Positions 33,424 to 41,393 of a DNA stretch of 64,000 nt are shown here, piece after piece. Source of the DNA: Bog-532 sp036495425. Lineage in GTDB: Bacteria; Actinomycetota; Actinomycetes; Streptosporangiales; Streptosporangiaceae. The position numbers and the translations under genes were made by a program. The notes under the pieces were generated by a model. The model searched no databases. It had not been told where the DNA came from and saw only the letters and a program-made list of their open reading frames with translations. Position 1 is the stretch's first letter; the number at the start of each line of letters is the position of its first letter. Where the stretch lies: contig DASXMW010000029.1 of NCBI GenBank assembly GCA_036495425.1, positions 1 through 64,000 of the forward strand, in the 5' to 3' direction.

Positions 33424-34790
33424 ACCGGGTGGCGGCGCGGTAGGCCCGCCCGGCGCTGCGGCGCCCTCAGGCGACGCCCAGAGCCCGGCGCTTGGCCCTG
33501 GCCCTGGCCTGGGCGGGCTAAGTCGCGGGACGCGCCGAACGACGGCGGTCCCGGCGGCGGCCGCCGGTCGCGAGGGTCGCGGCCCCCGCCCCGGTCGCCG
33601 GGCCAGTCCGGGTTGGGATAAAAGGCAGGCTTCGGCCGCCCCGGCCCCTCGTCCCGCCCCCGGCCCACTCGGCCCCCATCGTCTCGGCCCCGATCGTCTC
33701 GGCCCCGATCAGCCTGGGCCCGGTCCAGCCGTTCCCGTTCGGCTCGTTCGCGGTCGGCCCGTTCGCGATTGGCCCGGTCCCAGTCCACCCGGCCGCCCCG
33801 GCCCGGCCAGTCACTCTCGTCGCCCCGGCCGCCACTCCGGTCACCCCGGTCCATGCGGCCACCCTGGCCACTCCGGCCACCTCGGCCGCTCTGGCCACGC
33901 TGGTCGCGCTGGCTGCGTTGGCCGCCGAAGCCCACTTCGTCACTCTGCTCAATCAAGCCACTTGAGTCGCTCGGCACGCTCCGGCCACTGTCGACACGGT
34001 CGAGCCGCTCCTCCGGCCCGCGCCGTCCCCCGGACCCGGATCCGGACCCGGACCGCCGCCGCCCCGCGGGCGAGGCCGCGGTCCGGCGGTCCAGGAACCA
34101 GCGGCCCAGGGCGATCACCGCGGCCAGCACGGTGGCCGCGGCCATGGTCAGGAAGCCGTTGGCCACCCACTGGGCCGCGCCCACGGCCAGCCCGGCGCTG
34201 GCCGGGTCGCTCTGGTTCCGGATCGCCCCCGCGGCCAGCCCGAAGACCACGTAGGCCAGCGCCGGGACCGGGATCAGCAGGTAGGCCGAACGCGGGCGGA
34301 CCGCGAGCGCCGCGATCAGCGTGCCGGCCACGATGAGCCAGCCCAAAGGCGAGCCTGGATCGCGCTTGGCCGCCACGGTGATGATGGCCCCCAGCACCGC
34401 CGCGGCCAGCACGATCAGCGTGCCGCGCGGGCCGGACATCGCACCCCAGCGCCAGGACGGAGCAGGCGCCAGGTCCGCCCGCCGCCGGTCGGCGCGGTCA
34501 GTGCGGTCCGCGCGACGGCCAGGGCCCCGGTCATCGGGCCCGGCCCAGCCCGGCTCGTCAGCTGGGTCCTCAGCCTGGCGCGGGCCGGTGGTCATCTCCA
34601 CCGAGCGGAACGGATCGGAGTCGTCGCGGTACCAGCCCGGCCCTTCCCAGGCCGCGGGCCGCTCGCTGCCGCGGAGCCGCCCGCCGCCGACGGCTGGTTC
34701 GGGGGTCTCCCGGGCCGAGCCGATCTCAGGCCCGGGCACGCCACCATAAGGCGGGCGCGGATCCGCATCGTGCCATCGGGGCTCGCTCAT
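32889..34790 (-). CDS. DUF6542 membrane protein with long Arg/Asp-rich tail
   Basis: Residues 1-115 are hydrophilic and disordered. Residues 120-235 form the DUF6542 membrane domain with four helices (GTLIVLAAAVLGAIITVAA, GWLIVAGTLIAALAV, AYLLIPVPALAYVVFGLAA, NGFLTMAAATVLAAVIAL). Residues 240-420 are a highly charged low-complexity tail of RD/RG/ER repeats (for example DRERAERERLDRAQADRGRD). Beyond residue about 455 the frame runs antisense through the helicase gene until the first stop at 32889; this last part lacks normal codon use, so the biological C-terminus is uncertain and a stop was probably lost near 33520. Function unknown. Confidence 0.7.
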   Translation of the reverse strand: MSEPRWHDADPRPPYGGVPGPEIGSARETPEPAVGGGRLRGSERPAAWEGPGWYRDDSDPFRSVEMTTGPRQAEDPADEPGWAGPDDRGPGRRADRTDRADRRRADLAPAPSWRWGAMSGPRGTLIVLAAAVLGAIITVAAKRDPGSPLGWLIVAGTLIAALAVRPRSAYLLIPVPALAYVVFGLAAGAIRNQSDPASAGLAVGAAQWVANGFLTMAAATVLAAVIALGRWFLDRRTAASPAGRRRSGSGSGSGGRRGPEERLDRVDSGRSVPSDSSGLIEQSDEVGFGGQRSQRDQRGQSGRGGRSGQGGRMDRGDRSGGRGDESDWPGRGGRVDWDRANRERADRERAERERLDRAQADRGRDDRGRDDGGRVGRGRDEGPGRPKPAFYPNPDWPGDRGGGRDPRDRRPPPGPPSFGASRDLARPGQGQGQAPGSGRRLRAPQRRAGLPRRHPVQRRLTAQCRIMSIRALIWSAVAWGSGGPPQALRRSLWMTPCGWPVRWFQAPTRPFSSLRRAARASRLTGAPASPGAPGPGTAPAGMVARPPAPGPNPATLVRPAAAPPAGLIVSGAPGPGPSGSRPPWPRERARSWSAWRWRSRSATCSGSSRPGRPRKSSSSADPGVVAVPNSPPS

Positions 34791-34825
34791 CTGGTCACCG
34801 ATGTTAGCCGTTATGGATCAGCAAC

Positions 34826-36406
34826 ATGTCCGCGCCGGTAGTCTTCGCCGCATGGATCGTCGGCCGGTCCGCCGGGGTGCTGGTGGCTAGAGTGCATCCG
34901 CGGGCGCCGCACCGCAGTGCCGCGCACATGACATTGTACGCCTTGACCTGTGTCTTCTCCGCTCTGGTCCTGGTCGCCAGCGGCTTCTCCTACTTCGTGG
35001 TGCGCGACGTCAGCAGCATCGGCGCCTCCCACGCGATCAGCGGCGGCCCGTCCATCGGGGCCCAGAACATCCTGCTGATGGGCCTGGAGAGCCGCCGCGA
35101 CTGGAACGGCAACGTGCTGCCGGCCAGCATCCTCAAGGCCCTGCACGCGGGCAGCGTCCAGGGCGTGGAGAACGGCATCGGCGGCAACGACACCAACACG
35201 CTGATCCTCATCCACATCCCGGCCGGCGGGAAGAAGGCCATCGGCTTCTCCATCCCGCGCGACGACTGGGTGACGTTCAGCGGCACCGTGGGCCCGCAGC
35301 AGCACGGCAAGATCGACCAGGCCTACGGCGTCAGCATGTTCTACAAGCAGCAGCAGCTGCGGCAGCAGCAGCCGAACATCAGCCAGAATCAGCTCGCGTT
35401 CGGCGGCAACGAGGCCGGGCGGAAGGCGGCGGTGGACACCGTCGAGCAGCTCACCGGCGTCCACATCGACCACTTCGCCGAGGTCAACCTGGACGGGTTC
35501 TACGAACTGGCCCGGGTCCTGGGTGGGGTCGAAGTCTGCCTCAACCACCCGGTCGCCGACGGCTACTCCGGCGCCCACTTCCGCGCCGGATACCAGCACG
35601 TGAACGCCGCCCAGGCGCTGGCCTTCGTCCGTCAGCGGCACGGCCTGACCAACGGCGACCTGGACCGGACCCACCGTCAGCAGGCCTTCCTGGATTCGGT
35701 CATGGCCCAGTTGCGCAGCCAGGGTGTGCTCGGCGACCTGACCAAGCTGCAGGCCCTGCTGTCGGTGGCCAAGAAGTACGCGATCACCGACTCGGGCTGG
35801 AACCTGCTCCAGTTCTCGTCCCAGATGTCCAGCCTGACCGGCGGCAACCTGGTGTTCCACACGCTGCCGATCGAGGGCTACGCCACCATCGACGGGCAGT
35901 CGGCCAACCAGATCGACCCGGCCGCGATCAGGACCATCGTCCGGTCGGCGTTCTATCCGAAGCCCGCGGCGGCCAAGACGAAGCCGGCCAGGGCCCCGGC
36001 TCCGGGCACCGCGCCCGCCCGGACCGTGGTCGACGTGCTCAACGGCGGCCAGACGGGCGGCCTGGCCGGCCAGGTCTCGTCGGCGGTCGTCCAGGCCGGG
36101 TACCAGGCCGGCCTGATCGAGAACACCACCCCGCAGGCCACGACCCAGGTCCGCTACGGCCCGGGCGAGGCCGCCAACGCCAGCCAGCTGGCGGGCGCCT
36201 TCGGGGTCAGCGCCACCGCCAGCACCGCGATCGAGGCCGGGCACGTCGAGATCAGGCTCGGCGCCGACGCCACCACCGTGCCCAGCATCCCGGCCGGCGG
36301 CTCCAGCGCCAAGGCGCCCGCGTCCCCGTCGCCGGCGGCCATCCCCACGTCCGGCCCCCAGGGCGGCGCCGTCGGCGCCGAAAAGGGCATCCCCTGCGTC
36401 AACTGA
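34826..36406 (+). CDS. LytR-CpsA-Psr (LCP) family cell-wall glycopolymer ligase with LytR_C domain
   Basis: 526 residues. A short cytoplasmic stretch is followed by a membrane helix (residues 36-56, YALTCVFSALVLVASGFSYF). The LCP catalytic domain spans about 70-320: TNTLILIHI, GFSIPRDDWVTF with the catalytic Arg/Asp, DHFAEVNLDGFYELARVLGG and VNAAQALAFVRQRHG...DLDRTHRQQ. Residues 400-475 form a LytR_C domain (TVVDVLNGGQTGGLAGQVSS). LCP enzymes attach teichoic-acid or arabinogalactan-type polymers to peptidoglycan outside the membrane. The end overlaps pncA on the other strand by 8 bases. Confidence 0.93.
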   Translation: MSAPVVFAAWIVGRSAGVLVARVHPRAPHRSAAHMTLYALTCVFSALVLVASGFSYFVVRDVSSIGASHAISGGPSIGAQNILLMGLESRRDWNGNVLPASILKALHAGSVQGVENGIGGNDTNTLILIHIPAGGKKAIGFSIPRDDWVTFSGTVGPQQHGKIDQAYGVSMFYKQQQLRQQQPNISQNQLAFGGNEAGRKAAVDTVEQLTGVHIDHFAEVNLDGFYELARVLGGVEVCLNHPVADGYSGAHFRAGYQHVNAAQALAFVRQRHGLTNGDLDRTHRQQAFLDSVMAQLRSQGVLGDLTKLQALLSVAKKYAITDSGWNLLQFSSQMSSLTGGNLVFHTLPIEGYATIDGQSANQIDPAAIRTIVRSAFYPKPAAAKTKPARAPAPGTAPARTVVDVLNGGQTGGLAGQVSSAVVQAGYQAGLIENTTPQATTQVRYGPGEAANASQLAGAFGVSATASTAIEAGHVEIRLGADATTVPSIPAGGSSAKAPASPSPAAIPTSGPQGGAVGAEKGIPCVN

Positions 36407-36974
36407 TGAGGACAGGTGTGCCGTCGAGGTCCGCGCCGGCGTCGCGCATCTCGGTGAGCGCGCGGGCGGTGGTGTCCGGGGCCACCCCGGCGGTCAGGCC
36501 GAGCAGTACCCGGGTGCCGAACCCGGCCCGCACCGCGTCCCCGGCCGTGGCCCGGACGCAGTGGTCGGTGGCGAGGCCCGCGATCTCGACCTCGGTGACC
36601 CCCCGCTCGCGCAGCCAGTCGGCCAGCGGCGTGCCCGCCTCGTCGGCGCCTTCGAACCCGCTGTAAGCCGCCCGGTGCTCGCCCTTGCGGAACACGGCTT
36701 CCATCCGGTGCACGTCGAGATCGGGATGGAACTCCGCGCCCGGGGTCCCCGCCACGCAGTGCGGCGGCCAGGTGTCGACGAAGTCCGGATGGCCCGAAAA
36801 GTGACTACCCGGATCGATGTGATGATCCTGAGTAGCCGCGATGTGCCCGTACCGTTCGCCGCTGGTGGTGATCCACCCACTGATCGACCGGGCCACGAAC
36901 GAGCCACCCGGCACCGCGAGCGAGCCCCCTTCGGAAAAATCGTTCTGGACGTCCACGACGATGAGTGCGCGCAC
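36399..36974 (-). CDS. pncA: Nicotinamidase / pyrazinamidase
   Basis: 191-residue cysteine hydrolase converting nicotinamide to nicotinate in NAD salvage. The catalytic triad is visible: Asp in ALIVVDVQNDFSEGGSL, Lys in EAVFRKGEHRAAYSGF, Cys in GLATDHCVRATAGDA. The metal-site histidines occur in QDHHIDPGSHF. Full length. The next NAD-salvage enzyme, nicotinate phosphoribosyltransferase, lies 1.2 kb away on the same strand, so both steps from nicotinamide to nicotinate mononucleotide are encoded here, although not in one transcript. Confidence 0.95.
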   Translation of the reverse strand: MRALIVVDVQNDFSEGGSLAVPGGSFVARSISGWITTSGERYGHIAATQDHHIDPGSHFSGHPDFVDTWPPHCVAGTPGAEFHPDLDVHRMEAVFRKGEHRAAYSGFEGADEAGTPLADWLRERGVTEVEIAGLATDHCVRATAGDAVRAGFGTRVLLGLTAGVAPDTTARALTEMRDAGADLDGTPVLIS

Positions 36975-37042
36975 CCGATCACGGTATCGTGCCGAAAGCG
37001 CGCCCGGCGAGGACGCCGGCCGCGGCGGTGGGGGAGAGAAAC

Positions 37043-37660
37043 ATGGCCGACTACTGGGACCACAATGTCTATTACCAGCCGCTGATCCTTAGTGCGGTTC
37101 CCCCGGGCTGCGGCAGCGCACTCGACGTCGGCTGCGGGGACGGCCTGCTGGCCTGCCGGCTGGCCGGGCGCTGCCGGGACGTGACCGGTGTCGACCGCGA
37201 CCACGCCATGATCGCGGCGGCCCGGGAGCGGGCCAAGGACCTGCGCAACGTGGCCTTCATCGACGCCGAGTTCCCGGCCTTCCCGTTCGAGGACGGCAGC
37301 TTCGACTTCATCGCGTCCAACACCGCGATCCACCACATGAACTTCGAAGCCGCCCTGATGGCCATGACCCGGCTGCTGCGCCCGGGCGGTCGTCTGGCCA
37401 TCATCGGCCTGGCCCGCAGCGCCAGCGCCCGCGACTACGTCCCCGACCTGATGGGCGCTCCGCTGAACCTGGGCCTGGAACTGACCCACGCCGCGCTGCG
37501 AGCGGCCCACCGCGAGGACCGCGTTCCCCGGCACCCGGTCAAGGACCCCACCATGACCTGGGACGAGGTGAGGATCGGGGCCCTGCGCCTGCTCCCCGGC
37601 GTCATATACCGTCGCCACCTGCTGTGGCGCTACTCCCTCATGTGGCGCAAGCCCGCCTGA
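37043..37660 (+). CDS. Class I SAM-dependent methyltransferase
   Basis: 205-residue methyltransferase. The SAM-binding motif I is ALDVGCGDGLLACRLAGR, followed by the acidic loop GVDRDHAMI and post-I motif FEDGSFDFIASNTAIHHM, with LRPGGRLAIIGLAR as motif III. An ATG at 37043 has GGGGGAGAG upstream; earlier in-frame codons belong to the pncA promoter region. The C-terminal 70 residues (basic, with YRRHLLWRYSLMWRKPA) are similar to a family of small actinobacterial methyltransferases without defined substrate. Confidence 0.88.
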   Translation: MADYWDHNVYYQPLILSAVPPGCGSALDVGCGDGLLACRLAGRCRDVTGVDRDHAMIAAARERAKDLRNVAFIDAEFPAFPFEDGSFDFIASNTAIHHMNFEAALMAMTRLLRPGGRLAIIGLARSASARDYVPDLMGAPLNLGLELTHAALRAAHREDRVPRHPVKDPTMTWDEVRIGALRLLPGVIYRRHLLWRYSLMWRKPA

Positions 37661-37679
37661 CCGCTCAGTCCTCGGCCCA

Positions 37680-38156
37680 TCAGGCCCCGACGTCGGCGGG
37701 GGTGCCGTGGGTGATGCGCAGCAGTTCGGCGTAGCTGGTGGGGAACACCGTGTGCGGGTGCCCGGCCGCGGCCCAGATCTGGTCGTACTTTTCCAGCCAG
37801 GTGTCGACCAGGGTGCGGATGGGCTGCGGGTGCCCGACCGGGGCCACCCCGCCGATGGCCTGCCCGGTCCACTCCCGGACCGACCTGGCGTCGGCCCGGC
37901 CCACCGATCCCGCGCCGATCAGGGCGGCCACCCGGGCGGTGTCGACCCGGTGCGCCCCGCTGGTCATGACCAGCAACGGCGCCCCGTCCGCGTTGAACAC
38001 CAGGCTGTTGGCGATCGCCCCCACCTCGCACCCGATCCCGGCCGCGGCCAGGGCGGCGGTCTTGGCGGAGTCGGGGAGGGCCTCGATCTGGCCGCTGACG
38101 CCCAGGTCGCGCAGGAGCTGGGCGAACTTGTCGACGTTGACTGCCACGCTGAGCAC
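37680..38156 (-). CDS. YbaK/aminoacyl-tRNA deacylase-like (ProX/EbsC) protein
   Basis: 158-residue trans-editing domain that hydrolyses mischarged aminoacyl-tRNA such as Cys- or Ala-tRNA(Pro). The family pattern includes the invariant Lys region DSAKTAALAAAGIGCEVGAI, ANSLVFNADGAPLLVMTSGA, and GQAIGGVAPVGHPQPIRTLVD, with the conserved GGVAPVGH loop. Start ATG at 38156; a later GTG (codon 4) would also give a typical N-terminus. It is followed after 50 bases by pncB, on the same strand but upstream, so transcription together is possible. Confidence 0.92.
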   Translation of the reverse strand: MLSVAVNVDKFAQLLRDLGVSGQIEALPDSAKTAALAAAGIGCEVGAIANSLVFNADGAPLLVMTSGAHRVDTARVAALIGAGSVGRADARSVREWTGQAIGGVAPVGHPQPIRTLVDTWLEKYDQIWAAAGHPHTVFPTSYAELLRITHGTPADVGA

Positions 38157-38206
38157 GCTAGCGCCCAGGGTCGCCAGGAAGCATCTGGTTAAGCCGGTTG
38201 CGGGGG

Positions 38207-39553
38207 TCAGTGGCCGTTCTCGAAGATGGTGGGGATGGCGGGGTCGCCCCGCGACAGCTGCCTGGCCTGGAGCGGCAGCTCCTCCAGCACCCGCCGGTGC
38301 CGTTCCCGCGCCGCCGACAGCGGCTCGCGCCCCACGATCTCCCCGTCACGGACCAGCGGCACCAGCAACGGCCGGTCGCCGGGGCCCAGGTCGGGCGGGG
38401 ACAGCCGGATCTCCTCGAACAGGGCGACGCCGTGTTCGTCCCGGTGCCGCTGGGCCCACTTGCGCCCCCCACGCCCCGGCTTGCCCACCGAACGCTTGGC
38501 CACCGGGCGCAGCGGATTCCCCGGGCCCGCGGGTCCCAGGGAACGCGCGACCAGCTTGTAGACCAGCGACGCGGTCGCGGCCCCAGAGCCGATGACCAGA
38601 GCCGTGCCCACCCCGTAGCCGTCCACCGGCGCGGCGGCCAGGGCCGCGATCGAGTATTCGTCCAGGTCACCGGTCAGCGTGATGTGGGTGTTCTTGGCCC
38701 CCAGCTCGTCCAGCAGCTTGCGGACCTGATGGGCCACCACCGGCAGGTCGCCACTGTCGATGCGCACCGCGCCCAGGTCGGGCCCGGCCAGGTCCACCGC
38801 GGTGCGGACCGCGCGCGGCACGTCGAACGTGTCGACCAGGAGTGTCGTGCCGTGACCGAGGGTCTCCAGCTGGGTGGCGAAGGCGTGCCGCTCGTTGTCG
38901 TGCACCAGGGTGAACGCGTGCGCGGCCGTCCCGGCGGAGGGGACCCCGTACTGGCGGTGGGCCTGCAGGTTGGACGTGGACGAGAAGCCGGCCAGGTACG
39001 CGGCCCGGGCGGCGGCCACCGCGGCCATCTCGTGGGTGCGCCTGGAGCCCATCTCGATCAGCGGCCGGTCGCCGGCGGCGTTCGCCATCCGGGACGCGGC
39101 CGAGGCGATCGCGCAGTCGTGGTTGAGGATCGACAGCGTGATCGTCTCCAGGATGACCGCTTCGGCGAACGTGCCCTCGACCACGATGATGGGGGAGCCC
39201 GGGAAGTAGCAGTCTCCTTCGGCGTAGCCCCAGATGTTTCCGGTAAAACGGTATGATTGGAGGTACCGGAGCGTGACGTCGTCCACGATGTCGGAAGCCC
39301 GGAGGAATTCGAGATCAGCTGCGTCAAACCTGAACCGCTCAAGCGCGTCGAGCAGCCGCCCGGTACCTGCGACGACGCCATATCGTCGGCCGTGCGGCAG
39401 ATGCCGGGCGAACACCTCGAATATCGTGCGCCGCTCCGCTGCGCCGCTGTGCAGGGCGCCCTGGAGCATGGTCAGCTCGTAATGGTCGGTCAGCAACGCA
39501 GTGCTGGGCCCGCCATTGGGTAGGGAAGACTTGCTGTCCGCCGAATTCGTCAC
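38207..39553 (-). CDS. pncB: Nicotinate phosphoribosyltransferase
   Basis: 448 residues; forms nicotinate mononucleotide from nicotinate and PRPP. Conserved blocks: TDHYELTMLQGALHSGAAER near the N-terminus, FEVFARHLPHGRRYGVVAG, LIEMGSRRTHEMAAVAAARA, LVDTFDVPRAVRTAV, VRIDSGDLPVVAHQVR with the PRPP-site residues, and ITLTGDLDEYSI. The GTG at 39553 precedes the core by 18 residues; a longer frame to 39685 would overlap the divergent clpS gene. This gene-pncA pair supports an active Preiss-Handler salvage route. Confidence 0.95.
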   Translation of the reverse strand: MTNSADSKSSLPNGGPSTALLTDHYELTMLQGALHSGAAERRTIFEVFARHLPHGRRYGVVAGTGRLLDALERFRFDAADLEFLRASDIVDDVTLRYLQSYRFTGNIWGYAEGDCYFPGSPIIVVEGTFAEAVILETITLSILNHDCAIASAASRMANAAGDRPLIEMGSRRTHEMAAVAAARAAYLAGFSSTSNLQAHRQYGVPSAGTAAHAFTLVHDNERHAFATQLETLGHGTTLLVDTFDVPRAVRTAVDLAGPDLGAVRIDSGDLPVVAHQVRKLLDELGAKNTHITLTGDLDEYSIAALAAAPVDGYGVGTALVIGSGAATASLVYKLVARSLGPAGPGNPLRPVAKRSVGKPGRGGRKWAQRHRDEHGVALFEEIRLSPPDLGPGDRPLLVPLVRDGEIVGREPLSAARERHRRVLEELPLQARQLSRGDPAIPTIFENGH

Positions 39554-39587
39554 GAGTGGAAGACTACGGACTGGGAGGTAGGCACCA

Positions 39588-39878
39588 GTGAGCGTGGCAC
39601 CCTCTGAGGTGGAACTGCCGCAATCCGGCGAGCAGACCGCACCGGACAAGCCCTGGATCACGATCGTATGGAACGACCCGATCAACCTGATGGACTACGT
39701 CACCTACGTGTTCCAGACGGTGTTCGGATACCCCAAGCCCAAGGCCAGGAAGCTCATGCTCGACGTACACCACAAGGGCCGCGCGGTCGTGGCCTCCGGA
39801 GCCCGTGAGTCCATGGAACACAACGCCGAGATCCTGCACGGCTACGGCCTGTGGGCCACGGTTTCCTCCGACTCCTAG
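39588..39878 (+). CDS. clpS: ATP-dependent Clp protease adaptor ClpS
   Basis: 96-residue N-end-rule adaptor that delivers substrates with bulky N-terminal residues to ClpC/ClpP. The core shows WITIVWNDPINLMDYVTYVF (Asn/Asp of the substrate pocket), AVVASGARESMEHNAEILHG and the final GLWATV. GTG 39588 follows GGGAGG with 9-base spacing. It starts a conserved actinobacterial block (clpS, DUF2017, Mec, CysO, CysM) also known from Mycobacterium tuberculosis, and is divergent from pncB across 34 bases. Confidence 0.95.
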   Translation: MSVAPSEVELPQSGEQTAPDKPWITIVWNDPINLMDYVTYVFQTVFGYPKPKARKLMLDVHHKGRAVVASGARESMEHNAEILHGYGLWATVSSDS

Positions 39879-39930
39879 CCCGCGGGACCCGGCTTCGAGG
39901 CCGGACCCAGACCAGGAAATTTAAACCCAC

Positions 39931-40581
39931 ATGGATGCTTTCCGCCGTTCGGGCGGCGGCGTGCGGACCAACTTCGACGCACCCGAGGCGACCCTGCTCC
40001 GCAGCCTGATCGAGCAGATCATGACCCTGCTCGACGAGGCCGAGGAAGGCCGCACCGACCCACCCGGCCAGGACGGCCTGGACCAGGACCCGCAGCGCAC
40101 CCCGTCCTGGGACGCCGGTCCCGGTCACCCGGACACGGTCGCCGACGACAGCAGGCACGACATCCCCGGCGCCGCCGAACTGGACGCGATGCTGGGCTTC
40201 AGCCCGCGCACCCGGGCTCCGCTGGACCCGGCCCTGGCCCGGCTGCTGCCCGACGCCTATCGCGACGACCCGGACGCGGCCGGCGAGTTCCGCCGCTACA
40301 CCGAGCAGTCGCTGCGTTCGTCCAAACAGGAGACCGCGCGCACCGTGCTCGACACGCTGCCCGCGGACGGGGGCCCGGTCCGGCTGTCGTGGGAGCAGGC
40401 CCAGGCCTGGCTGCGGACCCTGAACGACGTCCGGCTCACGCTCGGCGTGCGGCTGGGCGTGACCGAGGAGTTCGAGGACGAGTGGCGCCAGCTGGACCCG
40501 CTCGAACCGCGGGCCACCGCGTTCGAGGTCTACGCCTGGCTCGGCGACGTCCAAGAGAGCCTGGTCCAGGCCCTCAGCTAG
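39931..40581 (+). CDS. DUF2017 domain protein
   Basis: 216-residue member of the DUF2017 family, always found near clpS in actinobacteria. Conserved parts are FDAPEATLLRSLIEQIMTLL at the start and RLSWEQAQAWLRTLNDVRLTLGVRLGV and AFEVYAWLGDVQESL at the end; the middle (residues 45-85) is an Asp/Pro-rich insertion. It is entirely helical by appearance. The function is unknown; association with ClpS suggests a role in protein turnover, but only by position. It ends 10 bases before the mec gene. Confidence 0.92.
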   Translation: MDAFRRSGGGVRTNFDAPEATLLRSLIEQIMTLLDEAEEGRTDPPGQDGLDQDPQRTPSWDAGPGHPDTVADDSRHDIPGAAELDAMLGFSPRTRAPLDPALARLLPDAYRDDPDAAGEFRRYTEQSLRSSKQETARTVLDTLPADGGPVRLSWEQAQAWLRTLNDVRLTLGVRLGVTEEFEDEWRQLDPLEPRATAFEVYAWLGDVQESLVQALS

Positions 40582-40591
40582 GCTCGGCTCC

Positions 40592-41005
40592 ATGCTGTCG
40601 ATCCGCCGCGAGCTTCACGACAAGATCGTCGCGCACGCAAGGGCCGACCACCCCGACGAGGCGTGCGGGGTCATCGCCGGCCCGGCCGGCCGCGACCGGC
40701 CGGAACGGTTCATCCCGATGATGAACGCCGAGCGGTCCCCGACCTTCTACCGCTTCGACTCCATGGAGCAGTTCCAGGTGTGGAAGGAGATGGACGACCG
40801 GGACGAGGAGCCCATCGTCATCTACCACTCCCACACCGGCACCGAGGCCTACCCGTCGCGGACCGACATCTCCTACGCCAGCGAGCCCAACGCCCACTAC
40901 GTGCTGGTCTCCACCCGGGAGCCGGATACCACCGACTTCCGCTCCTTCCGCATCACCGGCGATGTGGTCACCGAGGAGCCGGTGGAGATCACCGACGGGG
41001 CTTGA
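40592..41005 (+). CDS. mec: CysO-cysteine peptidase Mec (JAMM/MPN+ metalloprotease)
   Basis: 137-residue zinc peptidase that releases cysteine from the CysO-cysteine adduct. The JAMM motif is complete: the catalytic Glu in DEACGVIAG, then HSHTGTEAYPSRTDI (H-x-H-x10-D with conserved Ser). YRFDSMEQFQVWKEMDDR and HYVLVSTREPD match the family. It lies upstream of cysO and cysM in the order known from mycobacteria. Here it may have an additional task, since the CysO encoded next ends two residues beyond its diglycine. Confidence 0.94.
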   Translation: MLSIRRELHDKIVAHARADHPDEACGVIAGPAGRDRPERFIPMMNAERSPTFYRFDSMEQFQVWKEMDDRDEEPIVIYHSHTGTEAYPSRTDISYASEPNAHYVLVSTREPDTTDFRSFRITGDVVTEEPVEITDGA

Positions 41006-41101
41006 CCGCCCGGCCGCGGTTCAGTGGAATGATCCCGGCGACCGCCGGGTTGGACGCTACGAGGCGCCCGCCTGCCCCACCCAATTCCTATGGAGTGTTT
41101 G

Positions 41102-41380
41102 ATGGCCATCGAGGTCCGTATCCCGACGATCCTGCGCACCTACACGGACGGCGCCAAGCAGGTGGAAGGCGCAGGCTCCACGCTCGGTGAGCTCATCGAG
41201 GACATCGACGCCAAGCACAGCGGGCTGCGCGACCGGCTGGTCGCCGACGGCGGGCTGCGCCGCTTCGTCAACGTGTACCTGAACGACGAGGACGTGCGCT
41301 TCCTCGGTGGCCTGGACACCCCGGTCAAGGACGGCGACACCGTCACCGTGCTCCCGGCCGTGGCCGGAGGCGCGGCCTGA
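41102..41380 (+). CDS. cysO: Sulfur carrier protein CysO (ThiS/MoaD family)
   Basis: 92-residue ubiquitin-like sulfur carrier that as a thiocarboxylate donates sulfur to CysM. Core: IEVRIPTILRTYTDGAKQVE, LIEDIDAKHSGLRDRL, and DGDTVTVLPAVAGGAA. The essential diglycine is followed by two alanines, so the carrier must be trimmed before activation. The ATG at 41102 has GGAGTG in front; an upstream in-frame ATG would add four residues. It ends 13 bases before cysM. Confidence 0.94.
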   Translation: MAIEVRIPTILRTYTDGAKQVEGAGSTLGELIEDIDAKHSGLRDRLVADGGLRRFVNVYLNDEDVRFLGGLDTPVKDGDTVTVLPAVAGGAA

Positions 41381-41393
41381 GGGCCTGCTGATC

